From Microcebus murinus (lineage: Eukaryota; Chordata; Mammalia; Primates; Cheirogaleidae), in NCBI RefSeq assembly GCF_040939455.1, contig NC_134119.1:73393638-73457637 (forward strand): a DNA stretch of 64,000 nt, in the 5' to 3' direction. The notes under the pieces were generated by a model. The model worked only from the letters and a program-made list of their open reading frames with translations, was not told where the DNA came from and searched no databases. Position 1 is the first letter of the stretch; every line of letters begins with the position of its first letter. A program made the translations under genes and the position numbers. Below, in pieces: positions 11,281 to 19,654 of this stretch.

Positions 11281-11520
11281 TTTTCAGAGAGGCAGGGGTT
11301 ACAGGCAAAGTCACAAATCAATACATGAGAGGCATACATTGGTTTGGCCCAAAAAAGGTGGGACATCTCGAAGCGGGGGCTTACAGGTTATAGGTGGGTT
11401 TAAAGATTCTTTGGCTGGCAATTGGCTGAGAGAGTTAGTCTTTATCTAGAAGACCAGAAAAGATATGCTTACTTTAAGATAAGGGTATGAGCACTCTGGG
11501 AGGTCCAGACAGGAGGACAC

Positions 11521-11594
11521 TTTAAATTTACAATAGGCGCCTGCTAGGATGTTTTAAGATGGTTTAAATTTAAGAATAGGCATCTGCTAGGATG
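11521..11594. repeat. Direct repeats in LTR U3
   Basis: Two copies, 42 bp apart, of a motif with TTTAAATTTA then ATAGGC and CTGCTAGGATG (11521-11551 and 11563-11594). A second repeat pair nearer the U3 end carries CAGCCTAACCC..GCTGGCCTCCTTA. Both pairs recur in the left LTR. Repeats of this kind often act as enhancers; that role is inferred. Confidence 0.75.
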
Positions 11595-11816
11595 CTTGAG
11601 TTAAGACAGGGGCTTCTTATTTTTTAGGTGATGTTAATGCCATACCAGAATCAGGTCAGGAAGTAAACCACTGCTTCGTTTGGTTAACAAAAGCCGCTTA
11701 GTGGGAATTTACTGTTTGTCAGCCTAACCCTGCTGGCCTCCTTACCATTTGCCAGCCTAACCCAGCTGGCCTCCTTAGGAAGGAGTTTTTAGCAAAAAAT
11801 TAGAGTTCAGTCCTCA

Positions 11817-11820
11817 GAGA
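11817..11820. repeat. ERV target-site duplication, right copy (GAGA)
   Basis: GAGA immediately right of the 5' LTR, continuing as TAAGAGACAC, exactly the sequence that follows the single GAGA in the empty units. Confidence 0.92.
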
Positions 11821-12282
11821 TAAGAGACACTTTTAAAAAATAATGAATCCGAAGAGAAAAGTAAAAGGAGGCCTGTGGAGCAGGTCTGGGTGTGACTCCG
11901 GATCCCCCAACATCAGGTGCCACCACCAAAGATTCCTACGTGTAGCCCATAGAACCCCAAAAGCAACGGGACGAGTTCTGGTCACATACTCCCTCAAAAT
12001 GACATCCTGGCCTTCTTCTGGAACTCCCTCCCCTCTCAGACTCTCAAGGTTTCCCCCAGCGTGTCGGTTCCCACAGAGCAGACCTTTGGTCTGAGACCTG
12101 ACAGTCCAGAAGCCACGCATGCTGCCGCGTGACGGCGGTGTCGCGGCTTGGGACAAGAGGAGGCCCCACGGTGCGGGCTGGGGCGCCAGGCACCGCGGCG
12201 GGCGCTGAGGGTGGGGGTGACCCCCGCCCCGGGCCGCCGCCTCGCTCCCAGAGAGGGGACAGAACAAGAGGCAAAACAAAAC
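11821..12282. repeat. 5S rDNA spacer, unit B, part right of the ERV
   Basis: Continuation of unit B after the provirus: the region just downstream of 5S copy 2, starting AGAGACAC and ending in the A-rich stretch before the terminator. Nearly identical to 15465-15926. Confidence 0.88.
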
Positions 12283-12299
12283 AAAAAAAAAAAAAAAAA
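12283..12299 (-). terminator. Pol III terminator of 5S copy 2
   Basis: Seventeen T on the minus strand, three bases after the 5S end (GGC then TTC then T17). Confidence 0.9.
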
Positions 12300-12302
12300 G
12301 AA

Positions 12303-12420
12303 GCCTACGGCACCCGGTATTCCCAGGCGGTCTCCCATCCAAGTACTAACCAGGCCCGACCCTGCTTAGCTTCCGAGACCAGACGAGATCGGGCGCGTTC
12401 AGGGTGGTGTGGCCCTAGAC
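12303..12420 (-). rRNA. RNA5S: 5S ribosomal RNA gene, copy 2
   Basis: Complete 5S sequence on the minus strand. Relative to the mammalian consensus I see four substitutions: C6G, U12C, A42G and U112C. The internal promoter is intact: A box (50-64, AGCTAAGCAGGGTCG), intermediate element (67-72) and C box (80-97, TACTTGGATGGGAGACCG). With the D-box-like element upstream and a long T-run downstream, this copy could be transcribed by Pol III (TFIIIA and TFIIIC recognise the internal boxes). The G6 to G opposition in helix I may weaken the RNA. Mammalian expressed 5S is normally almost invariant, so this could be a variant locus rather than the main 5S array. Confidence 0.92.
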
Positions 12421-12441
12421 GGCGGAGGGCGCCCCTGCCCC

Positions 12442-12453
12442 GCTCAAGAAGCC
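12442..12453 (-). promoter_or_regulatory. D-box-like upstream element of 5S copy 2
   Basis: GGCTTCTTGAGC on the minus strand at -33 to -22, identical to the elements of copies 1 and 3. Confidence 0.68.
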
Positions 12454-12635
12454 GAGCCTCTCTGCGCTTCCCCGCCGCCTCCTCCCGCCCCAGGCCCCGC
12501 GCCGGCGCTGACCCGCACCGGGCGGGCCTGTTGAGTTCACCGGCCGGGTCCGGCGGGCTCCGAGGGACGGGGGTGACAGGCGAGGCGGGGCGGGGCGGGC
12601 AGGGAGCGGCGGGCCGGGGTGGGGGGCTGTCTCTC

Positions 12636-12638
<3 letters not shown>

Positions 12639-12666
<28 letters not shown>
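12639..12666. repeat. (AC)14 microsatellite
   Basis: Perfect AC repeat in the 5S spacer, followed by CTCACACTCA-type imperfect repeats to about 12699. Confidence 0.95.
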
Positions 12667-12673
<7 letters not shown>

Positions 12674-12783
12674 CACACTCACTCACTCACACTCACACAA
12701 GATGCGCCTCCACGGCTGGACTCGCCAAGGTGGAGACCTTCCAGCCCCCTTCCTCTCCTCGCCTGGCCCACCCCCAGCTCGTG

Positions 12784-12784
<1 letters not shown>

Positions 12785-12819
<35 letters not shown>
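12785..12819. repeat. (CCG)12 trinucleotide repeat
   Basis: Pure CCG run of 35 bases; the same site has about seven units at 16420-16440 and only an interrupted remnant in unit B near 1722. Confidence 0.95.
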
Positions 12820-12820
<1 letters not shown>

Positions 12821-14121
12821 ATTGCGCACGCGCGGGTCGCCCGCCCTTTGACCCCAGGCAGGGGCCGCCCTCCCCGACAACCCCTTTCAGCTGCGCCCCC
12901 CACCCTGTGGGTGGGCTGCCGCCTATTCCCCTGGGCCCGGGCTGGGGCACAGCGCATGGGGGAGGGGAGCGAGTGTATGGGGCGTCTCTCTCTCTCTCTA
13001 GGGATGTGTCCCATGGGTGGGGTGGCGTGGTTAGTGGGGCGCTGAAGAAATCAGTCCCCTCCATCTCCTACCTCTGGAAAACGCCCAAGCCCTTGGAGAA
13101 CTGCCGGCAATGCGACCGTGGGGGCCGGGACCCTCCTCTGTGTCCTCCTGTGGCCCAGTCCAAGGGGCCTGGGCCTGGCCGGGGCTGCATTGGACCCCGA
13201 CCACCCTGGCGTGTGGACTCGCTAAAAATCGGCGATTAGATATTGGATTCCAGCTTCCTTGAGGTCATTTCACTAATGAGTGCACCGGAAAGAGTTTCCT
13301 AATCCATCTGTGAGGGTGGCAACTGAAAGAGAATTTTAAAGCTGACAGAATAGGCGAGGAAAGGCATAGGAGATTTCCACACCCAGTAAGGAAGCCTTTC
13401 CCGAAATGGAAGAAAGAAACGAGCAAACAGAGACACCGGTAGCCCGCCAGGATCAGAGTCTGCCCCCGAGAGAAAGTACCCTGACCAGGTTCACCCGTGG
13501 GTGGGTGGCGAGCTAGCGGCATTCAGAAGAGCGAGGCCCGCAGTCTGTGCAGAAGACACCTGCACTCGGGTGTGTGTGGCGGCACGATTCACAAGCAGCT
13601 CCAGATGTTAAGCCAAGGAGAAGCCAGGGAGTTCCCAACGCCCCAGGTGTCCTCAGCCCACGACTGGCTGCTGGGGGAATGCGAAGCCCGGCTCCTTGTC
13701 TCAGAGCGGGACAACCAGGAGGTGTGACGTACACCCCGGGGTTCCCAGGAGGATCAGGCTGAAGCTGGGACTTGGCCTGAAAGTGTCCCCTCGCACGGCC
13801 ACCCCCTTCCCCTTCCTGCTCCTCTACTCCTGGTGCCCCTCCATCCAGGGGCCAGACCTTAAAGAGCCACCCGCAAGAGAATCCTGGTCCCAAAGGAGCC
13901 TTCTGGGGGACCCGTGCTGAGAGAGGTTGTGGGCATGGCCCGCTGGGGCTCTGCCCGACCCAGGGCTGAGAGATGCAACCTCCCAGCTCTGGGTCCCTGC
14001 AGGGGAAGCGTTGGCAAGCACAGGGCCAGTCCTCCAAAGGCCCAGGTGCAGGGAGCCCAGGCCAAGCAGCCTGTGGAAGAAGCCACCCCGGGAACACGAC
14101 TGCAGGCCACGGCCCTTCCCA

Positions 14122-14152
14122 CCTCCTCCTCCTCCTCCTCCTCCTGCTCCTC
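14122..14152. repeat. (CTC)n tract followed by C-runs
   Basis: Polypyrimidine tract with one CTG interruption, followed by C-runs to about 14190 and again at 14260-14270. The mirror-like polypyrimidine composition could form non-B DNA. Confidence 0.9.
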
Positions 14153-14728
14153 CACCCCCCCCCCGACCTCCCACCCCCACCCCCGACATGGCGCAGGGCT
14201 CAGAGACACCTCAGACACTTGCTACCCAAAGTGCAAAGGGCATCAGTTGCTCCTCCAAACCCCCCCCCCCCGCCCAGCAGACCGCGTTGTCCAGCCAGCC
14301 CCCGGGCCTCCCTGGGGTGCCCAGCACAAAAGTGCAGACAACCACCGGACCCTCAATCTCAGTTTTCGGATGTTTTTGCCACTCTAAGGACCCGCAGGCC
14401 AGCTGGGCCTTCTGGCAGGACAGAGAGCCCCGGAATCCGACGTGGAGAGCTGGGTGTACGTCCCCACGAGGAGGCGGTCCCCACCTCCGCGGCTCTCCCC
14501 TTGCGGGGGGGAAAAGCAGCCACGGAGCCTCAGAGAAGACACCAGGCTGGGCGCCCGCCCCACAGTGGGGGCACGTCCCCCGCAGGCCACTTAGCGACGG
14601 CCGCCGGCCGGCGGACGGTTGGGTGGCGCGAGACGCTGCGGCCGCCCTGCTACCGGGTTGCTGGGAGGGCGTCCTGGAACCAGCGTCCACACCAAGCCCT
14701 TGGAAGGCCCAGGCGACGGAGGAGCCCC

Positions 14729-14850
14729 GTCAGGCAGGGGCCGAGGACGGTGTCGGCCCGGGCGGGGAGGAGCGTGTCAGGCAGGGGCAGAGGACGGTGA
14801 CAGGTGACAGGCCGGGCGGGAAGGAGTCAGTCAGGCAGGGGCCGAGGAGG
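14729..14850. repeat. Short GC-rich tandem repeat (47 and 54 bp)
   Basis: Three starts of GTCAGGCAGGGG at 14729, 14776 and 14830 give units of 47 and 54 bp and a partial third. The same array sits at 18338-18459. Confidence 0.8.
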
Positions 14851-14867
14851 AGACGGGGCTGGGTAAG

Positions 14868-14879
14868 GGTTAGGGTTAG
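14868..14879 (+). repeat. Two TTAGGG-like units
   Basis: GGTTAGGGTTAG, preceded by GGTAAG. Also at about 18478-18487. Far too short to be called a telomeric array. Confidence 0.6.
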
Positions 14880-14888
14880 AGTCAGGGC

Positions 14889-15451
14889 ACAAGTCACAAT
14901 CGCAAAGACCTGGAAGCGACCCGAGTGCCCATCGACCCACGAGTGCGTAAATGAAATGTGGCGCGTGGACACCACGGAGTGCTATTCAGCTAGGAGGAGC
15001 AGCGGTGAGAGGGCACCTCTCGTGGTTCTCCTGGCCAGAGCTGGAACCCGTTCCAGTAAGCCAGGTAGCCCAAGAATGGACACACAAGCACCACGTGCTC
15101 AAGCTCACCAGCAAATGGGTACGAACCGACGGACACCCAAGTGGACACAGAGGAATCACCTTCATCGGGTGGGTGTCGGGCGGGTGGGGGGAGGGGATGG
15201 GCATACACCTCCATTAGGAATGGGGTGGGTGCGCACCGACTGGGGGATGGGCGCACTTGAGGCTCTGACCCGAGGGGGGAGGCTGGGAGAGGGCAACGTA
15301 CCCGACCTTAACATTGGTACCCCCACAATACGCTGGAACAACATCAGAGGTTAATGAATAAGAACACAGGGGGGAGGGGGGCACGGGCAACACATGTCAC
15401 CTTAATACTTGGACTCCCATCATCTGCTTGAAAAGAGAGAGAAAAGAAAAT
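14889..15451 (+). mobile_element. 5'-truncated L1 3' end fixed in the 5S unit (unit C)
   Basis: Matches the last ~250 bp of L1 ORF2 and the strepsirrhine L1 3' UTR: AAGTCACAATCGCAAAGACC, GAGTGCCCATCGACCCACGA, TGCTATTCAGCTAGGAGGAG, CCCAAGAATGG, GGGGGATGGGCGCACTTGAG and ACCTTAACATTGGTACCCC in order. The G-rich/ACCTTAA terminus occurs twice (about 15285-15340 and 15368-15425), and the purine run AAAAGAGAGAGAAAAGAAAA looks like a modified A-tail. It is in every unit at the same place, so it inserted before unit amplification. It carries many CpG where ordinary L1 copies have TpG or CpA. Confidence 0.88.
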
Positions 15452-15460
15452 GCAATCATA

Positions 15461-15464
15461 GAGA
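15461..15464. other. Empty ERV integration site (unit C)
   Basis: ATCATA-GAGA-TAAGAG uninterrupted; the provirus at 3405-11816 sits at exactly this GAGA in unit B. A second empty site is at 19069-19072. Confidence 0.93.
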
Positions 15465-15926
15465 TAAGAGACACTTTTTAAACATAATGAATCCGAAGAG
15501 AAAAGTAAAAGGAGGCCTGTGGAGCAGGTCTGGGTGTGACTCCGGATCCCCCAACATCAGGTGCCACCACCAAAGATTCCTACGTGTAGCCCATAGAACC
15601 CCAAAAGCAACGGGACGAGTTCTGGTCACATACTCCCTCAAAATGACATCCTGGCCTTCTTCTGGAACTCCCTCCCCTCTCAGACTCTCAAGGTTTCCCC
15701 CAGCGTGTCGGTTCCCACAGAGCAGACCTTTGGTCTGAGACCTGACAGTCCAGAAGCCACGCATGCTGCCGCGTGACGGCGGTGTCGCGGCTTGGGACAA
15801 GAGGAGGCCCCACGGTGCGGGCTGGGGCGCCAGGCACCGCGGCGGGCGCTGAGGGTGGGGGTGACCCCCGCCCCGGGCCGCCGCCTCGCTCCCAGAGAGG
15901 GGACAGAACAAGAGGCAAAACAAAAC

Positions 15927-15940
15927 AAAAAAAAAAAAAA
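15927..15940 (-). terminator. Pol III terminator of 5S copy 3
   Basis: Fourteen T on the minus strand, six bases after the 5S end (TTCTTC then T14). Confidence 0.9.
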
Positions 15941-15946
15941 GAAGAA

Positions 15947-16064
15947 GCCTACGGCACCCGGTATTCCCAGGCGGTCTCCCATCCAAGTACTAACCGGGCC
16001 CGACCCTGCTTAGCTTCCGAGACCAGACGAGATCGGGCGCGTTCAGGGTGGTGTGGCCCTAGAC
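15947..16064 (-). rRNA. RNA5S: 5S ribosomal RNA gene, copy 3
   Basis: Full-length 5S on the minus strand, identical to copy 2 except for U69C, which falls in the intermediate element (GCCTGG becomes GCCCGG). It shares C6G, U12C, A42G and U112C. A and C boxes are intact, the D-box-like element is present and the T-run is long, so basic Pol III signals are complete apart from the intermediate-element change. It is the copy closest to the satellite and reads away from it. The variant status relative to expressed mammalian 5S makes function uncertain. Confidence 0.92.
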
Positions 16065-16085
16065 GGCGGAGGGCGCCCCTGCCCC

Positions 16086-16097
16086 GCTCAAGAAGCC
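16086..16097 (-). promoter_or_regulatory. D-box-like upstream element of 5S copy 3
   Basis: GGCTTCTTGAGC on the minus strand at -33 to -22. Confidence 0.68.
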
Positions 16098-16260
16098 GAG
16101 CCTCTCTGCGCTTCCCCGCCGCCTCCTCCCGCCCCAGGCCCCGCGCCGGCGCTGACCCGCACCGGGCGGGCCTGTTGAGTTCACCGGCCGGGTCCGGCGG
16201 GCTCCGAGGGACGGGGGTGACAGGCGGGGCGGGGCGGGCCGGGGTGGGGGGCTGTCTCTC

Positions 16261-16263
<3 letters not shown>

Positions 16264-16295
<32 letters not shown>
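16264..16295. repeat. (AC)16 microsatellite
   Basis: Perfect AC run, the longest of the three equivalents. Confidence 0.95.
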
Positions 16296-16302
<7 letters not shown>

Positions 16303-16419
16303 CACACTCACTCACTCACACACACACAAGATGCGCCTCCACGGCTGGACTCGCCAAGGTGGAGACCTTCCAGCCCCCTTCCTCTCCTCGCCTGGCCCAC
16401 CCCCAGCTCGTGGCCGCCC

Positions 16420-16440
16420 CCGCCGCCGCCGCCGCCGCCG
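16420..16440. repeat. (CCG)7 trinucleotide repeat
   Basis: Shorter counterpart of the (CCG)12 run in the neighbouring unit. Confidence 0.92.
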
Positions 16441-17736
16441 ATTGCGCACGCGCGGGTCGCCCGCCCTTTGACCCCAGGCAGGGGCCGCCCTCCCCGACAA
16501 CCCCTTGCGCCCCCCACCCTGTGGGTGGGCTGCCGCCTATTCCCCCGGGCCCGGGCTGGGGCACAGCGCATGGGGGAGGGGAGCGAGTGTATGGGGCGTC
16601 TCTCTCTCTCTCTAGGGATGTGTCCCATGGGTGGGGTGGCGTGGTTAGTGGGGCGCTGAAGAAATCAGTCCCCTCCATCTCCTACCTCTGGAAAACGCCC
16701 AAGCCCTTGGAGAACTGCCGGCAACGCGACCGTGGGGGCCGGGACCCTCCTCTGTGTCCTCCTGTGGCCCAGTCCAAGGGGCCTGGGCCTGGCCGGGGCT
16801 GCATTGGACCCCGACCACCCTGGCGTGTGGACTCGCTAAAAATCGGCGATTAGATATTGGATTCCAGCTTCCTTGAGGTCATTTCACTAATGAGTGCACC
16901 GGAAAGAGTTTCCTAATCCATCTGTGAGGGTGGCAACTGAAAGAGAATTTTAAAGCTGACAGAATAGGCGAGGAAAGGCATAGGAGATTTCCACACCCAG
17001 TAAGGAAGCCTTTCCCGAAATGGAAGAAAGAAACGAGCAAACAGAGACACCGGTAGCCCGCCAGGATCAGAGTCTGCCCCCGAGAGAAAGTACCCTGACC
17101 AGGTTCACCCGTGGGTGGGTGGCGAGCTAGCGGCATTCAGAAGAGCGAGGCCCGCAGTCTGTGCAGAAGACACCTGCACTCGGGTGTGTGTGGCGGCACG
17201 ATTCACAAGCAGCTCCAGATGTTAAGCCAAGGAGAAGCCAGGGAGTTCCCAACGCCCCAGGTGTCCTCAGCCCACGACTGGCTGCTGGGGGAATGCGAAG
17301 CCCGGCTCCTTGTCTCAGAGCGGGACAACCAGGAGGTGTGACGTACACCCCGGGGTTCCCAGGAGGATCAGGCTGAAGCTGGGACTTGGCCTGAAAGTGT
17401 CCCCTCGCACGGCCACCCCCTTCCCCTTCCTGCTCCTCTACTCCTGGTGCCCCTCCATCCAGGGGCCAGACCTTAAAGAGCCACCCGCAAGAGAATCCTG
17501 GTCCCAAAGGAGCCTTCTGGGGGACCCGTGCTGAGAGAGGTTGTGGGCATGGCCCGCTGGGGCTCTGCCCGACCCAGGGCTGAGAGATGCAACCTCCCAG
17601 CTCTGGGTCCCTGCAGGGGAAGCGTTGGCAAGCACAGGGCCAGTCCTCCAAAGGCCCAGGTGCAGGGAGCCCAGGCCAAGCAGCCTGTGGAAGAAGCCAC
17701 CCCGGGAACACGACTGCAGGCCACGGCCCTTCCCAC

Positions 17737-17768
17737 CTCCTCCTCCTCCTCCTCCTCCTGCTCCTCCA
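17737..17768. repeat. (CTC)n tract followed by C-runs
   Basis: Same polypyrimidine tract as at 14122 and 2857. Confidence 0.9.
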
Positions 17769-18337
17769 CCCCCCCCGACCTCCCACCCCCACCCCCGACA
17801 TGGCGCAGGGCTCAGAGACACCTCAGACACTTGCTACCCAAAGTGCAAAGGGCATCAGTTGCTCCTCCAAACCCCCCCCCGCCCAGCAGACCGCGTTGTC
17901 CAGCCAGCCCCCGGGCCTCCCTGGGGTGCCCAGCACAAAAGTGCAGACAACCACCGGACCCTCAATCTCAGTTTTCGGATGTTTTTGCCACTCTAAGGAC
18001 CCGCAGGCCAGCTGGGCCTTCTGGCAGGACAGAGAGCCCCGGAATCCGACGTGGAGAGCTGGGTGTACGTCCCCATGAGGAGGCGGTCCCCACCTCCGCG
18101 GCTCTCCCCTTGCGGGGGGGAAAAGCAGCCACGGGGCCTCAGAGAAGACACCAGGCTGGGCGCCCGCCCCACAGTGGGGGCACGTCCCCCGCAGGCCACT
18201 TAGCGACGGCCGCCGGCCGGCGGACGGTTGGGTGGCGCGAGACGCTGCGGCCGCCCTGCTACCGGGTTGCTGGGAGGGCGTCCTGGAACCAGCGTCCACA
18301 CCAAGCCCTTGGAAGGCCCAGGCGACGGAGGAGCCCC

Positions 18338-18459
18338 GTCAGGCAGGGGCCGAGGACGGTGACGGCCCGGGCGGGGAGGAGCGTGTCAGGCAGGGGCAGA
18401 GGACGGTGACAGGTGACAGGCCGGGCGGGAAGGAGTCAGTCAGGCAGGGGCCGAGGAGG
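18338..18459. repeat. Short GC-rich tandem repeat (47 and 54 bp), unit D
   Basis: GTCAGGCAGGGG starts at 18338, 18385 and 18439; same organisation as 14729-14850. Confidence 0.8.
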
Positions 18460-18497
18460 AGACGGGGCTGGGTAAGGGTTAGGGTTAGAGTCAGGGC

Positions 18498-19059
18498 ACA
18501 AGTCACAATCGCAAAGACCTGGAAGCGACCCGAGTGCCCATCGACCCACGAGTGCGTAAATGAAATGTGGCGCGTGGACACCACGGAGTGCTATTCAGCT
18601 AGGAGGAGCAGCGGTGAGAGGGCACCTCTCGTGGTTCTCCTGGCCAGAGCTGGAACCCGTTCCAGTAAGCCAGGTAGCCCAAGAATGGACACACGAGCAC
18701 CACGTGCTCGCGCTCACCAGCAAATGGGTACGAACCGACGGACACCCAAGTGGACACAGAGGAATCACCTTCATCGGGTGGGTGTCGGGCGGGTGGGGGG
18801 AGGGGATGGGCATACACCTCCATTAGGAATGGGGTGGGTGCGCACCGACTGGGGGATGGGCGCACTTGAGGCTCTGACCCGAGGGGGGAGGCTGGGAGAG
18901 GGCAACGTACCCGACCTTAACATTGGTACCCCCACAATACGCTGGAACAACATCAGAGGTTAATGAATAAGAACACAGGGGGGAGGGGGCACGGGCAACA
19001 CATGTCACCTTAATACTTGGACTCCCATCATCTGCTTGAAAAGAGAGAGAAAAGAAAAT
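18498..19059 (+). mobile_element. 5'-truncated L1 3' end fixed in the 5S unit (unit D)
   Basis: Near-identical to 14889-15451 including the doubled terminus and purine tail, as expected for a passenger of the unit rather than a separate insertion. Confidence 0.88.
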
Positions 19060-19074
19060 GCAATCATAGAGATA

Positions 19075-19080
19075 AGAGAC

Positions 19081-19087
<7 letters not shown>
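19075..19087. repeat. Alu target-site duplication, left copy
   Basis: AGAGACACTTTTT; its exact right limit merges with the Alu T-run. The second copy is at 19443-19455. Confidence 0.88.
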
Positions 19088-19442
<355 letters not shown>

Positions 19443-19455
19443 AGAGACACTTTTT
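19443..19455. repeat. Alu target-site duplication, right copy
   Basis: AGAGACACTTTTT directly after the Alu; followed by AAACATAATG, the normal unit sequence. Confidence 0.9.
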
Positions 19456-19652
19456 AAACATAATGAATCCGAAGAGAAAAGTAAAAGGAGGCCTGTGGAG
19501 CAGGTCTGGGTGTGACTCTGGATCCCCCAACATCAGGTGCCGCCACCAAAGATTCCTACGTGTAGCCCATAGAACCCCAAAAGCAACGGGACGAGTTCTG
19601 GTCACATACTCCCTCAAAATGACATCCTGGCCTTCTTCTGGAACTCCCTCCC

Positions 19653-19654
19653 CA
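19653..19654. other. Junction of 5S rDNA unit and 53-bp satellite
   Basis: Left of the point the sequence follows the 5S spacer (GAACTCCCTCCCC, then TCTCAG in siblings). Right of it comes ACAGAGGACGGGCAG, recognisable as the CACGGGAGACGGGCAG part of the satellite monomer. Only a few C are shared at the join, so end-joining or a microhomology-mediated exchange is likely. Confidence 0.85.

Larger units (their letters stand above)
3405..11816 (-). mobile_element. Non-autonomous class I endogenous retrovirus (full provirus form)
   Basis: An 8.4-kb element in minus orientation: 5' LTR at 11135-11816, primer-binding site at 11113-11130, splice donor near 11001-11006, AT-rich interior, polypurine tract next to 4087, 3' LTR at 3405-4086. 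The LTRs begin TG and end CA, and a 4-bp duplication flanks the element, as expected for gammaretrovirus-like (class I) integration. I see no gag, protease, polymerase or envelope frame on either strand; the longest interior frames are under about 100 residues and show no retroviral motif. With LTRs this similar, the missing genes are unlikely to reflect simple age. It probably moved with proteins supplied by another element. I cannot name its family. Confidence 0.88.
11135..11816 (-). repeat. 5' LTR of the ERV
   Basis: 682 bp, starting TGAGGACTG and ending CCGTCGACA on the minus strand. U3 is long and holds direct repeats. The TATA box is at 11271-11280 and AATAAA at 11180-11185, leaving a very short U5. 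A 65-codon frame at 11252-11449 recurs in the other LTR only because LTRs are duplicates. Transcription would run leftward into the element. Confidence 0.93.
12540..12960. other. CpG-island-like segment upstream of 5S copy 2
   Basis: Very GC-rich with dense CpG (for example 12540-12630 and the CCG tract), plus G-runs at 12577-12628. The same block occurs at 16180-16560 and, with fewer CpG, at 1440-1830. Kept CpG in a repeated unit suggests little germline methylation or recent homogenisation; that is inference. Confidence 0.6.
12421..15926. repeat. 5S rDNA spacer, unit C (near full length)
   Basis: The most complete spacer between two 5S genes (period 3644 bp from gene to gene). From left to right: D box, GC-rich CpG-dense block, AC and CCG repeats, unique-looking 13030-14110, CTC and C-runs, GC repeat with a TTAGGG-like motif, L1 3' end with purine tail, empty ERV site, AT-poor end. 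Long frames such as 13927-15354 (475 codons) are rich in P/R/S, depend on simple repeats and are not credible genes. Confidence 0.9.

Noticed and set aside
3405..11816. Intact retroviral gag/pol/env genes
   Set aside because: No frame of adequate length and no protease, reverse transcriptase, integrase or zinc-knuckle pattern on the minus strand.
12129..12851. 240-codon frame over the 5S gene region
   Set aside because: It lies antisense over the 5S gene, and crosses AC and CCG microsatellites whose lengths differ between units, shifting the frame.
13487..13500. tRNA-like B box (GGTTCACCCG) in the spacer
   Set aside because: No matching A box at a suitable distance and no cloverleaf that I can fold.
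14868..14879. Interstitial telomere array
   Set aside because: Only two TTAGGG-like units; chance or minor.
13927..15354. 475-codon proline/arginine-rich frame across the 5S spacer
   Set aside because: It passes through CTC, C-run and GC repeats and an L1 3' end, and is interrupted in sibling units; GC-rich chance frame.
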